NCBI GenBank assembly: GCA_026119935.1
Contig: JALRMH010000016.1
Coordinates: forward strand, 620,001-684,000
Source: Endothia cerciana
Taxonomy: Eukaryota > Ascomycota > Sordariomycetes > Diaporthales > Cryphonectriaceae
Direction of reading: 5' to 3'
DNA length: 64,000 nucleotides
This document shows, in pieces, positions 21,977-33,665 of this stretch. The translations under genes were made by a program, and so were the position numbers. The number at the start of each line of letters is the position of its first letter. Position 1 is the stretch's first letter. The notes beneath the pieces were generated by a model. It saw nothing but the letters and a program-made list of their open reading frames with translations, ran no database searches and was not told the DNA's origin.

Positions 21977-24900
21977 GGCGATTTGTTGGGATCATTGTGG
22001 ACGTTGGCGTCCCACACAGTGAGGGCTTTTGAGTAGAGGTCGAGCCAAAAAAATACCTTGCGCCTGAACTTGCTTCTTAAGCTGGTCACAACAACTTGCT
22101 TGGATCCTGCTGCTGGACCAGACATGTTCAGTTCAGAGGGAAGGTGATGCAGGCTTTCGCTACCGCTAGCACTATACCCGCTAGATTAGAATGTAGTAGG
22201 TGGTGTCTCCTTCCATGAGTATGATAGCGCTGGTTTTATGACAGGAAGAGAGCCCTTGAGAAAAGCCATGGACGTAGGCTTCAAGGACGGGCCGGGCCAT
22301 CTTCGCCCCTTGGGGAGTGCATGCAAGGGCTCGAGACGAGTGATCTGGTGGAGTCGGTCTTGCGAAGTGGTGTGCAGTCGTGAACCTTCAATATTCAAAC
22401 GGTGACACCAGTGGTGTGCTTGTGCTATGCCTTCGACATGTTGTTACCCGAGGCTTACTTCTTTCTCCTGGAGACAGACCAAGAGGCCAACAAGTTACCG
22501 CTCTATCACTTAATTGAACGTGCCTAGGTTACCAGATGCTGGGAGCCATATCGTGAAGCTCGACTGAGACACGGTTGCCGAGGAAGCGGCAGTGCAGGTC
22601 GGGAAAGATGAGTTCTCGGGCAAACCCGGCCTCACGATGGCATCTCGGCCCAATCAAGGGCGAGGACCATATACTCGCTACGGCACTATTATGTCGAAAG
22701 CGCGTTTAGCCAGAATAGCTTGTGATAGAAGAGACATTTCCAGCACACCGAGCCGCGTTCCGGCCTTCCACGGGATCGAGGATGGGCCATGCTGTGGAGT
22801 TGACGATGAGACTCCTGAGGCCAACTCGGTCCGTTTTTCAGCACTTGGAGGGTGTGAAGTTGCGGAGGGAGTGGGGCTCTGGGGATCCGGAGGTCCGAAT
22901 GGAGCCGTACAATCAGAGGTTGACACGGCTTAGCGGGATGCTGCGAACTGCAGGAGTTCCCATGGGGAAGAAGATAACGAGGGTCCACCGTGGAACTCGC
23001 GCAAAGACTTGGTTGGTGCGGCCCGACTACCCCGCCAAAGGTTATTGATTGCGCACTGTATCGTTGTGATGAGTCGTGGAGTACGGAGTACTTGAGCGAA
23101 AGGAGATACATCGTTTGTTATAGCGGGCCCATCACCGAAGACATGGCTGGCGGACCGCCGTCATATCAGAACGAGAGGTCGGCAGGGATTCTGGACTAGA
23201 CCTTTCGTTGGCTGTGAATCGTGTAGGATACCTTGGTGGGTCTTGTTGTTCGTGCGTGGCCACGATCTCGGCCACTCAGATCGCCCACGAGGTGACCTGT
23301 GTGCTTGGTTCGGCCTCTGAAGGAGACGGTCAGCAGCTGCGCGATCCAGCTGAGTGGGTGTTCAGAGATAGGGGGAAGGATAGCGACAGCTCAGCTACGG
23401 GGAATGCCTGAGCGGGGTTTGCCGGAGGCTGATGGATACGGCTACCGCTTGACCAAGACGCTAATCAGTTATCCAAGAGAGGCGCGGTATAATCGACAAC
23501 AAGCCTCGAACTGGGGTTGTCCTGGCGGTGCTGTGGTTGTCTCTTCGGCATGGGCTAGGATTGACGCCGTAGCCGGGTTTGCGAGCATAAACTAGACGCT
23601 ACCCAGGGTGCTGAGGCTAAGCACGGTAGAGCTCTAACAAGGTATGCCAACGGCCAAACATAGGTCGCCCTGAAATAGCTGTTGTTGGGCATCCTCTGAA
23701 ACACTGACCAGCGGACCAGCGGGCCAGCGTGCCAGGCCGGGAATCCCGAGGCCATCAAGCGACGAGCGATGTGTGGTGGTGCTGCGGCTGACGGGGTCGC
23801 ATTGGTGACTGTTCAAGTCCCCTGTCAGAGCAGACTTTACAGATGCAGTGACAGCAATAATCGTAAATAGCTCTCGACAAAGGTCTCGAGATCGTTTCGA
23901 TCGGGTGCAGGAACGAACCGTCGGACGGCACCGTGGGCCCCACTTGAGTCAATATGCTGCTCATGCGCGATGAGGCAATGTGAGGGCGTCGTGGGCCGTC
24001 ATTTTGGCAGGGACCATATCCGAGCTGGCGTGGGAGGGCACCCTCCCCTCCCACCTGGGTACGCATGACTCAGGGGGCCGGCCTTGATGCATCACCAACG
24101 GACGTCGTCGAGTTTGTCGTCATCCGGCAGCGATCTGCAGCGAGGCGCTCATCTGGGGAAAGTGTGGGAAAGCCTCCGGCGAGAAGATGGCAGCCGTCGA
24201 TTGGCGGGGAAGGGCAGCGCGGGCTCTGGTCCAGGCTCGCAGCCGAACTCCTGCAACGCCTCGACTAGGGGGTGATTGCTACAGTAAACGAGGAAGAAAA
24301 GGGTCCACGATCCCATGACGTCACTAATGTGAGCCGGCATGCAGGTTCCCCCTCAATGGTTCCGTTGTTTGACGCCCATGCGCACTAAGCGAACATTCGG
24401 GGACGAAAGGTGAGAAGTGTGCGCGTACCATAATATGTACCATTAGTAGCACGAACCCTGGGCTGGTATCATGAAAATGACGTAACTCGGATGCTGGCGG
24501 TGCATTGTCGATCTCGAACTCCGTTGCCGGACGGTCAAGACGACCGATAGGGGATTCAGTGGACTCCTCGGGTTGATGAACATCCCAAACAGTGGCACCG
24601 TCTTCCCACATCATGACAAGATGAGCGATGATCAGAGGCTCCCCAAGGGTGAGGGTGATCACGGTCGTGTGTTCTGGGTCGGCCCGCACCTCGACCTCTC
24701 CAGATTCGGCTTCGCGAGGCTCAGTCTGGGCGGCAGGGAGGCTCGCACGGCTGGCTACCAGCCAGTGTCGATCCGGCTCGTCTCAAAAGAAACACTTGTC
24801 GGAATACGGGCAGGTCTCGGGTTCTGAGACTCTGCTGATATTGTCGTAAAAACATCAAGAGATGTTGTTGTTTTTCCCTGAAATATTAGCACCAGGCCAG

Positions 24901-26034
24901 AATCCACTCTTGGCCAGGTCTCCTGATGACCTCGGTCGCCTCCCGGGAACAGCCCAGATATTTGCAGCATTCCAGACGGCACTCCAGGCAAAAATCTGAT
25001 CTCGGCGAGTGTTGCCCGAGATAAGTTCGAAGATACTCCTGAATCTCGGGAACCAGGCACCTGATCTTTGGGATTTCGAGCGATATTATCAGCGGGTTTG
25101 TAGATACCTAACCGCTGGCCATCTCGGAGTTCCCAAGACAGGGCGCAACAATTCGTCCAGCGGGCCTCACGATGGTTACATGCTTCATCGCCTGGCTTTC
25201 TATCATGGCTGTGCATCGTAGACCCACTCCCATGGTCAGACGAGACTTTGTGTTTTCACGCATGCTCTTGTACTAAAAGACGGCTCAGCAGCGACAGGCT
25301 CCAATCGGGGGTGCTGGTTGCATCGTGAGGGTGGTACGGATGGGCGGGGCTACGAATGGTACATAGTTACTAATAGTATGAGGGCTGCTGACGATGGCGG
25401 GCCTTTTCGTGCTGGGCCCAGACCGGCGGTCGTTTCAAAGGCGTCCACAACTTTTGGCCGGTCACAACCTCCCAAGCCACGGAGGAGACCCACTAAGGAG
25501 CGCCGAAGGAGGGTACCGGGCTTCTATCAGTTTCTGCCAGCGGCATGGTGGGCAGCTGTTAGGAGCCACCCCACCTACCCGCATGTGGCTAAACGGCTGT
25601 TAAGGAGTTACGGAGCATAACGGCACGCGCGTCCCCACATGCTTTTTCCACCGTAAAGCCAGCCGACGTCAGGGACGAGGGGCCCCCCCTTGTACAGGCT
25701 GGAGACGGCGGCTTGCAACTCGCGAACCCCTCTTGGCCCTTCTCTTGTCCAAACCATATAAACATCGTCGCCCACCTTCTCCCTTCACTCCTCCCTCTTT
25801 TTCCCTCCTGGTCCAACTTCACACTAAACCACCTACAAATCCTATTCATCTCCCAACCCCCACCAAACGACGTCGAGATCTCCCTCCTCGTCTCCTTATT
25901 ACTCCATCAACCAAAGCCAGTCGTCACCAAGACCTGTGCCTTTGATCTCGTCGTCACGCCTCTCGCCTTGACGCAATACTACTACCAAACCCCCACCACA
26001 TCACAACTTCCCTTCCACTACACACCTTCACACA
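21977..26034. other. Four-kb gene-free stretch
   Basis: Many short overlapping frames (the largest about 150 aa on the minus strand at 24755-25216), none with recognisable domains, a good start context or splice-linked partners. No tRNA, TIR or LTR was found. The right end is the promoter and long CT-rich leader of the mannitol-1-phosphate dehydrogenase gene. Confidence 0.5.
25757..25762 (+). promoter_or_regulatory. TATA box of the mannitol-1-phosphate dehydrogenase gene
   Basis: TATAAA followed by a long C/T-rich tract (about 25765-26030), the usual architecture of highly expressed fungal genes; the ATG is 272 bp further on. Confidence 0.45.
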
Positions 26035-27222
26035 ATGGCGGCCACCAGGAACCTCAAGGCAGTCCACTTCGGTGCTGGCAACATCGGCCGTGGCTTTGTT
26101 GCCTGCTTCCTGCACAACAGTGGCTATGAGGTTGTCTTCGCTGATGTTGTGCCCGAGGTTGTCGACAAGCTGAACGGCTCAAAGTCATACAAGGTGATCG
26201 AGGTTGGCACTGAGGGCACTGTCGAGGAGATCATCACCAACTACCGAGCCATCAACTCGAGAACCAACCCTGATGATCTGGTCGACGAGATTGCCACTGC
26301 CGACGTTGTCACCTGCTCCGTCGGCCCCACCATCCTCAAGTTCATCGCCCCTGCCATCGCTCAGGGCATCCAGAAGCGGTCTGATGACCTCAAGCCCCTG
26401 GCTGTCATCGCGTGCGAGAACATGATCAATGCCACCACCGCCCTTGCGGAGCACATCCAGGACCCCAAGAACACCCCCGAGAGCCTGCTGGAGACCCACA
26501 ACCGGCGCGTGCGCTACGCCAACTCTGCCATTGACAGGATTGTCCCCGCACAAGAACCCGATGCAGGTCTCAACGTCAAGCTCGAGAAGTTCTACGAGTG
26601 GGTCGTGGAGCAGCTTCCCTTCGAGGGCCAGCACCCTGCCATCGATGGCATCAACTGGGTTGACCACCTCGAGCCTTACATCGAGCGCAAGCTGTACACC
26701 GTGAACACTGGCCACGCCACTGCTGCCTACCACGGCTACAACCGCAAGAAGCGCACCGTCTACGACGCTCTGCAGGACAAGGATATCATGGCCGAGGTCA
26801 AGAAGGCTCTGGACAACACCTCCACGCTGATCACCTCCAAGCACGAGACCACCGTGGAGGAGCAGGCTGCATACGTCAAGAAGATCATTTCCCGCATTGG
26901 CAACCCTCACCTCGAGGATGCCGTCGAGCGTGTCGGCCGTGCTCCCCTGCGCAAGCTCGGTCGGAAGGAGCGCTTCATCGGACCTGCTGCCCAGCTGGCT
27001 GAGATGGGTGAGGACTGCAGCGGTCTCCTCGATGCCGCCGAGATGGCCTTCCGCTTCCAGAACGTCGAGGGCGATGACGAGTCTAAGGAGCTTGCCCAGA
27101 TCATGGCCTCTCAGAGCCCCGACGAGATCGTCTCCCAAGTCTGCGGCCTGCAGAAGTCGGAGAAGCTGTACCCTATGGTGGTCGACATCGTGAAGAAGGT
27201 GCAGGCCGATGCTGAGGACTAG
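26035..27222 (+). CDS. mpdA: Mannitol-1-phosphate 5-dehydrogenase
   Basis: An intronless 395-aa cytosolic enzyme that interconverts fructose 6-phosphate and mannitol 1-phosphate with NAD(H), the entry to mannitol synthesis in moulds. The N-terminal Rossmann motif GAGNIGRGF is at residues 13-21. Other conserved family pieces are CENMINATT, NRRVRYANSAIDRIVP and the C-terminal-domain segment ERKLYTVNTGHATAAYHGY. Length is exactly that expected for fungal M1PDH. The start context is CACAATGG after a pyrimidine-rich leader. Codon use is strongly biased to C/G at third positions (many AAG, CTC, GGC), consistent with high expression; this bias also creates a long antisense shadow frame. No neighbour belongs to the mannitol pathway. 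Confidence 0.95.
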   Translation: MAATRNLKAVHFGAGNIGRGFVACFLHNSGYEVVFADVVPEVVDKLNGSKSYKVIEVGTEGTVEEIITNYRAINSRTNPDDLVDEIATADVVTCSVGPTILKFIAPAIAQGIQKRSDDLKPLAVIACENMINATTALAEHIQDPKNTPESLLETHNRRVRYANSAIDRIVPAQEPDAGLNVKLEKFYEWVVEQLPFEGQHPAIDGINWVDHLEPYIERKLYTVNTGHATAAYHGYNRKKRTVYDALQDKDIMAEVKKALDNTSTLITSKHETTVEEQAAYVKKIISRIGNPHLEDAVERVGRAPLRKLGRKERFIGPAAQLAEMGEDCSGLLDAAEMAFRFQNVEGDDESKELAQIMASQSPDEIVSQVCGLQKSEKLYPMVVDIVKKVQADAED

Positions 27223-28123
27223 GCCTCTCGACGATCTTCACCTGTCTTTCCACTTTTTTTGATGAGGGATGATGCATTGGCGTTCTGAACTGAGAATTAG
27301 GGAAATTGGGTGGTGTTCGGGAACGGATGGAATCATGGAAATGCATACCCCTTTTGACGGCTCTCCCTGCTCGGGACTTAGCATGACCTAAGAAATAAAA
27401 AAAAGCAACTGATGGCGAGAGTGCCATTCTGACACAGCTTGACATCCCAAATCTTCCTGCTTGTGATCGTGACGAAAATGTGTGCCGCAACCCGCTACAT
27501 AGTAAATTTCACTATACCCCTCGAGACATCTAATGTGTTCTCCGCGGCCCTCACCATCCCATTTCGAGTGAGAAGATTTATGACGCTTCAGTCAAGCACC
27601 GACTATACACCTCGATACAACATGGGGGCAAAAACATGGCTAGAAAGTCACCCCGAGTTGCTGTGGGATCAGAGACTGGACTTGTTTGGGGGCTTTGATT
27701 GGTTGAAATATGGCGTGTGGCTCGTAAGTATGGCGCTTGGCCCCTGCTTCTGTGCCTGAGGCCAACTTTTACCCAAGGCTGAACAGCTCCTAGCAACCCA
27801 GCAGAGACCACATCTCAATTGGAGGCATAGCTCCAGGGAACGCTAACATCAAGACGTTGCAACACCTTCTTTGAGACTGTAACAACCGCCACCCAATTTC
27901 TGCAGTACCTTCCCTATCTCGTTCATACCCCGACCTCCAGCCAATTCATCCTGTCGTTCGGGATTGTCTGGTTCGGACTACTCGACCGGCGAAGAAGGGG
28001 CCAGCATCTCGATGTCAGCGCGCCTGGCACCAATCCACGCCCCACTACTACTACCTTGAACCACGACTTCCACGAGCGGCTGATTGCACTGCCGGGTCCA
28101 AGTCACAGGCACAGTCCTTCAAG
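27223..28123. other. Intergenic between mannitol-1-phosphate dehydrogenase and COPI beta-prime genes
   Basis: 3' region of the dehydrogenase gene with a poly(A) signal, then the COPI beta-prime promoter. No supported gene. Confidence 0.5.
27394..27399 (+). terminator. Polyadenylation signal AATAAA
   Basis: AATAAA in an A-rich context, 172 bp after the stop of the mannitol-1-phosphate dehydrogenase gene. Confidence 0.4.
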
Positions 28124-31100
28124 ATGAAGCTAGATGTAAAGGTCCGTCTTGAGCCCTGCTGCGCCGAGATTCATCCCTCCCTGCTGCAAAGGGAGCGTTC
28201 CGCGCGGGACGATCACAGGTGGCATCTCCTGCCGTACCGTGGTTGCCCGTCACCTCTCGCGCCGACCTCCTCTGCATGTTCTAGCAAGGCCTAGGCGGAG
28301 ATGATTGCTAACAAGATACCGCTCAACGCACAGAGGCAGCTCTTGTACGTACGAACCACGACTCTTCGAGCGCAAAATACCCTCTGCGACACGATACTGA
28401 CGACTGACACCTGCGAAGTGCCCGGAGCGAGCGTGTGAAGGGCATCGATTTCCACCCGACCGAGGTACGCACCCACAAACATAACGTCCATCAACACCTC
28501 CGAGAATGGGGGGAGGGGATCGGGAGTGGAACTGGAAGCTGACATCCCGCGGGGAACAGCCGTGGATTCTCACCACCCTCTACAGCGGCCACGTCTACAT
28601 ATGGAGCTACGAGACACAGACCACCGTGAAGTCGTTCGAGCTGACGGATGTGCCCGTGCGGGCGGGTCGCTTCATTGCGAGGAAGAACTGGATTGTGTGC
28701 GGGAGTGATGACTTGTGAGTGCCCCTCAGGGAACCTGTATCCACACTACCCGGTCGAGGCTGGCGCTGGCGCAAAAGAGGGCAATGGGGGGACGAAAAGA
28801 TGTTGATGTAAACGCCATGATACAGCCAGCTTCGAGTCCACAACTACAACACGTCAGAAAAGGTCGCGAGCTTCGAGGCGCACCCCGACTACATCCGAGC
28901 GATCTGCGTCCATCCTACGCAGCCCTTCGTGTTGACGGCCAGTGATGACATGACGATCAAGTTGTGGAATTGGGAGATGGGCTGGAAGTGCCAGCAGACT
29001 TTTGAGGGTCACTCTCACTATGTAGGTCATCTCTTGGCCCTTATGGACGGTCGCCGAAGGGAGGCGGCATCGAGGCGGCGGAGGGACCCCCCGCACCTTG
29101 ATGGGCTCTCCAGGGCTGTACATCTGCTGCCTGGTGCGCACTTCTAATGTTTAGCCGTGTGCTGACTGCGAGGCTAGGTCATGTTCCTGGCAATCAACCC
29201 GAAAGATACCAACACATTCGCATCCGCATGTCTGGACAGGACGGTAAAGATCTGGTCGCTCGGCTCTTCGACAGCAAATTTCACGCTCGAAGCACACGAG
29301 CAGAAAGGTGTCAACTACGTTGACTACTACCCCCATTCCGACAAGCCATATCTGTTGACGTGCGTCACGCTCTGGATTTTGAAACTAAACCGAGGATTTC
29401 AGGGAAATGAGGCTGACCTTTCCGCAGAACGAGTGACGACCGGACAGTCAAGATCTGGGACTACACCACCAAGTCCTTGATTGCCACTCTTGAGGGCCAC
29501 ACCAACAACGTGAGCTTCGCTTGCTACCATCCTGAACTCCCCGTCATCATCTCAGGTTCAGAAGACGGAACATTGAGAATATGGCACGCATCGACCTACC
29601 GCTTCGAACAGAGCCTGAACTACGGGCTGGAACGTGCCTGGTGCGTAAGCTACCAAAAGGGCAAGCAGGGTATTGCGGTCGGCTATGACGAGGGCTCCGT
29701 GGTTGTTAAGCTGGGCCGCGAGGAGCCTGCGGTGTCTATGGATGGATCCGGCAAGCTTATCTGGGCGAAACACAACGAGGTCGTATCGGCTATCATCAAA
29801 GGCAACGAGGCGACCAAGGATAACACACCCATCCACCTGACCACCAAGGATCTCGGCAGCTGCGAAGTCTACCCGTCCACGCTCTCACATTCCGCGAACG
29901 GTCGGTTCGTAGCGGTTTGTGGTGATGGCGAGTTCATAGTTTACACTGCCCTGGCTTGGCGCAACAAGCAGTTCGGTTCCGCATTAGACTTTGTCTGGGC
30001 TTCGAAAGAGAACTCGAATGACTTTGCAATCCGGGAATCCGCGACGAGCGTCAAGGTATACAAGAACTTTGTCGAGAAGCCGGGCGGCTTGGACGTCGGA
30101 TTCCAAGCGGATGGCTTGGCTGGCGGTGTTCTGCTTGGTGTGAAGGGTCAGGGGGGCATTAGCTTCTTTGACTGGGCCACTGGCGGCTTGGTGAGACGCA
30201 TTGAGGTTGAGCCCCGCCAGGTCTACTGGAGCGAGAGCGGGGAGCTGGTTGCCCTGGCCTGCGAGGACATAGTAAGCCATGGCGAAACATTGATTAGTAG
30301 TGGAGTGTTTGGTCGCTGACACTGAAAGCAGTACTATATCCTTCGCTTCAGCCGCGAGGCCTACCAAGAGGCCGTGCAGGCTGGACAAGTCGACGACGAC
30401 GGCGTCGAGGCAGCCTTTGAGGTCATTACCGATATCAGCGAGGGTGTGAGGACCGGAGAGTGGGTTGGTGACTGCTTCTTGTACACCAACTCCACCAACC
30501 GCCTGAACTACCTTGTCGGCGACCAGACGTACACCGTCTCTCATTTCGACCAGCCTATGTACATCCTCGGTTACATCCAGCGCGACTCACGGATCTACCT
30601 CAGTGACAAGGATGTGGCCGTCACGTCTTTTGCGCTCTCCCTCCCAGTCCTTGAGTACCAGACCCTCGTGCTTCGAGACGAGCTCGAGGCCGCCTCGGAG
30701 CTGCTGCCTTCCGTTCCAGAGGGAGAGCTCAACAAGGTTGCTCGTTTCTTGGACGGACAAGGTCACAAGGAGCTTGCATTGGAAGTCGCTACAGATCCAG
30801 AGCACAAGTTTGAACTCGCTCTTGCACTGAACCGGTTGGATATTGCTCTTGAGCTTGCGAAGGAGGCCAACGTTGAGCACCGATGGAAGACTGGTGAGTG
30901 ATTTAGAAAGCTACTCATCAAACGCGCAGTTACTAACGCATGATCTAGTCGGCGACACTGCTCTCGCAGCTTGGGATGTTAGCCTTGCCGCCGAGTGTTT
31001 CACACATGCCAATGACCTCGGCTCCCTCCTCCTACTGTACTCCTCTACCGCCGACCGAGAAGGTCTCGCCAGCCTGGCAGCTAAGGCTGATGAGGCTGGC

Positions 31101-31523
31101 GTTCACAATATCGCCTTTTCAAGCAAATGGCTTCTAGGCGACGTGGACGGCTGCGTGGGGACACTCACGAAAACAGGTCGTCTGGCCGAGGCTGTCCTGT
31201 TCTCACAAACGTACAAGCCCAGCTCGACAGTCGAGGTTGTCAAGCAATGGAAGGACTCACTCGAGAAGAACAAGAAGGGTCGCGTTGCCAAGATGATCGG
31301 CCTTCCCGGCGGAGAGGGTGACGAAGACCTCTTTCCCGAATGGGACGAGTGGTTGAGGCTAGAAAAGGAGGGCGTCACTGTTGGTGACGGGGATGTCGAG
31401 GTGCCGGATGCAGAGCCTGCTGCGGCTGAGAACGGTGCTACCGAGGAGGAAGGAGGGGCTGAGAATGGTGAGGAGAATGTGGAGGGGGAGGACGAGGACG
31501 AGGACGAGGACGAGGAAGAGTAG
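28124..31523 (+). CDS. SEC27: Coatomer subunit beta-prime (COPI, Sec27)
   Basis: An 862-aa WD40 subunit of the COPI vesicle coat, working in Golgi-to-ER retrieval and recognising dilysine tails. Nine exons: 28124-28141, 28334-28344, 28419-28464, 28560-28714, 28826-29021, 29178-29359, 29428-30271, 30332-30893, 30949-31523; all have GT..AG ends and summed phases are consistent. Two exons are tiny (18 and 11 nt), so automated models often miss the true start MKLDVKRQLFARSERVKGID. The WD40 propellers hold pieces such as DDMTIKLWNWE, CLDRTVKIWS, SDDRTVKIWDY and SEDGTLRIWHA. An alpha-solenoid follows, with FLDGQGHKELALEVATDPEH and the conserved VGDTALAAWD at an exon join. The C-terminal 60 residues are acidic, ending in an Asp/Glu run. 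Essential housekeeping gene. Confidence 0.95.
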
Positions 31524-32365
31524 TGCTTGACTTCGTCTGTTGGGTTTGATGGCGGGGCCGAGAACAAGTCTGAGGGTCTTAGAATGTCCTGATGCGTTTT
31601 TGGCGGGTTACGAATAGCTTTAGAGGAGTTCAGTCGTGGCATGCAGGCAGGGAGGGTATGCTGGGGAAAACCCAGGAGCTCGCCCAGGCGTTGATAAAAA
31701 TAATCCGTCCGCCACTTACAAACAAAATATACTGCATCTCTGTACGCTTTCAACCTTTTGATTCCGCCCCGCAAGAGTTCTGGCATCATTGCCTTTAGCA
31801 TAGGATATGAGCCCCGCAGACTTTCGACCCTTGGAGATATGGGAATACTGGTGGAGTCGTCAGAGGTGCGAGACCTTCCGGGTGAGGCAACATCCACGAC
31901 ATCCGATGACGCGAAACACTTACCACTTCAGAGGACTGCTGAGCAACCTCCCCACGCCTCCCCTCCCGGCTTCCGGGATCTAGGCTCTAGCCATGGGCCG
32001 ATCTCCTTAATGGCTGCAGTGGGGTTGCGCGGGCTCAAACAATCACGTCGCCGATTGGAGATATGGCGGTTGCGAATCTCCTCTCCACGATTGCGTGCTG
32101 CACACAGCACGCCTCGACGACTACGCATCCAGGTCACTCCAGCACGGAAAGAAAACAGAAAGAGGCTTATATATCTGAAGACATCGCAGACGTCCCGAGA
32201 TTGGTTGATTATCGCGGTGCGCCTTTATTTCCTGTACGTTCACAGGCCTTGGGTAGAGGGTTCACTCGTTTGGACACGGTTCGTTCTAAACGTGCTAGAA
32301 GTGTTGTATAGACGTTGAAAGCCTGAAAGAGTCCGGTTGTTTGAATAGTGAATTTCACAATCACC
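31524..32365. other. Intergenic, no supported gene
   Basis: Between the COPI beta-prime stop and the dioxygenase ATG. Only short frames; a long minus-strand frame entering it from 31103 is the shadow of the acidic COPI tail. Confidence 0.5.
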
Positions 32366-33601
32366 ATGGCACCTGGGCTCACATCGGATCTCCCAATCCA
32401 CTCCTCACCACCAGCGGAGGAGGGGACCTACCCGAAGCCGTTGCAGCTCAACGGAGCGCTCAAGGACTTCTCCTACGAGGACACGACGCCAGTCATCGGT
32501 CGAGAGTTTCTAGGCGTCAACATCGTCGACGATGTCCTGAATGCCTCGAACGCAGATGAGGTCCTCCGCGACCTGGCCATCACCAGTCCGTACCACCCAC
32601 TGCCCCTCACATGCACCCACCCTCTCACCCTTCGAGATAGTTACGCTAACGGACTACTCCCCTCCCCCAGTCTCCCAGCGCGGCGTGGTCTTCTTCCGCG
32701 CCCAGGACAACCTCACCAACGAGCTGCAGAAGCAGTTCGTCCAGAAGCTGGGTGTGGCCTCGGGCAAGCCCCCCACCTCCACGCTGCACATCCACCCCGT
32801 GCTGAACAGCACGAGCGAGTTCGGCGTCGGCGACAACGAGATCAGCCACATCAGCTCCGTCGCGCGCAAGAAGATGTTCCAGCACGAGGCGCAGCCCAAC
32901 AAGCGCCGCTACGACGCGGCGCGGTGGCACTCGGACATCCAGTTCGAGACCTGCCCGGCGGACTACACCTCGCTCCGGCTGACCCTCCTGCCGGAGACGG
33001 GCGGGGACACGTGCTGGGCGAGCGGGTACGAGATCTACGACCGGTTCTCGCGGCCGTACCAGAAGTTCCTCGAGGGCCTGACGGCCACGTTCATCGGGGA
33101 CGGGTTCATCCGGGCCGCGGAAAGGGACCCCAACGTCGTCATCTACGAGGAGCCTCGGGGCAGCCCGCTGAACGTCGGCAAGGGACTTGCGGCCGTGCAC
33201 CCGGTGGTGAGGACCAACCCGGTCACGGGGTGGAAGAGCATCTTTGCGCTCGGCTCCTTCCCCAAGAGGATCAACGAGCTGGAGGCGGACGAGTCCAAGG
33301 AGCTGCTGGACAAGTTCTACCGGATGATCCTGGACAACCACGACCTGCAGGTCAGGTTCAAGTGGCGTAATAAGAACGACATCGGTGAGCCCCGCCACGT
33401 GCCGCAGAACGCGGGGAGGCTTTCTAGAAGCTGACAACCAAACCCGCAGCAATCTGGGACAACAGAAGTGTCTTCCACAGCGCGACATTCGATTACCAGG
33501 GTGAGAGGTTCGGAAACAGGGCTGTTGGTATTGGCGAGGAGCCGTTCCTCGACCCAAACAGTAAATCAAGGACGGAGGAGCTGGGATTGTCCGTATTTTG
33601 A
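32366..33601 (+). CDS. TauD/TfdA-family 2-oxoglutarate-dependent dioxygenase
   Basis: A 361-aa Fe(II)/2-oxoglutarate oxygenase of the taurine/alkylsulfonate type, predicted cytosolic. Exons 32366-32585, 32671-33384, 33450-33601; the ATG is in a good context (CACCATGG). The first join gives AITISQRGVVFFR, a conserved piece. Iron ligands are visible as H160-x-D162 (RWHSDIQFE) and the distal H321 (SVFHSATFDY), with R331 or R335 (GERFGNRAVG) positioned to hold 2-oxoglutarate. The C-terminus GIGEEPFLDPNSKSRTEELG is typical of fungal members. Such enzymes release sulfite from sulfonates, but fungal relatives act on varied substrates. It is tail to tail with the next gene, with only 64 bp between the stops. 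Confidence 0.88.
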
Positions 33602-33665
33602 TATTTCGAAGGGCTGCAACTGCGAGATTGCCAACGCCTTCATTAGCTAAAGCGAGAACGCCACA

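Noticed and set aside
26185..27138. A 317-aa frame antisense to mannitol-1-phosphate dehydrogenase
   Set aside because: Created by the strong third-position C/G bias of the real gene; repetitive Val/Leu/Gly composition, no motifs.
31103..31897. A 264-aa minus frame over the COPI beta-prime tail
   Set aside because: The polyserine in it is only the antisense of the acidic Glu/Asp tail.
32348..33370. A 340-aa plus frame over the dioxygenase
   Set aside because: Reads through the first intron into a wrong frame; the spliced model restores the HxD and distal His motifs.
32646..33569. A 307-aa minus frame opposite the dioxygenase
   Set aside because: Low-complexity Arg/Val/Leu shadow without domains.
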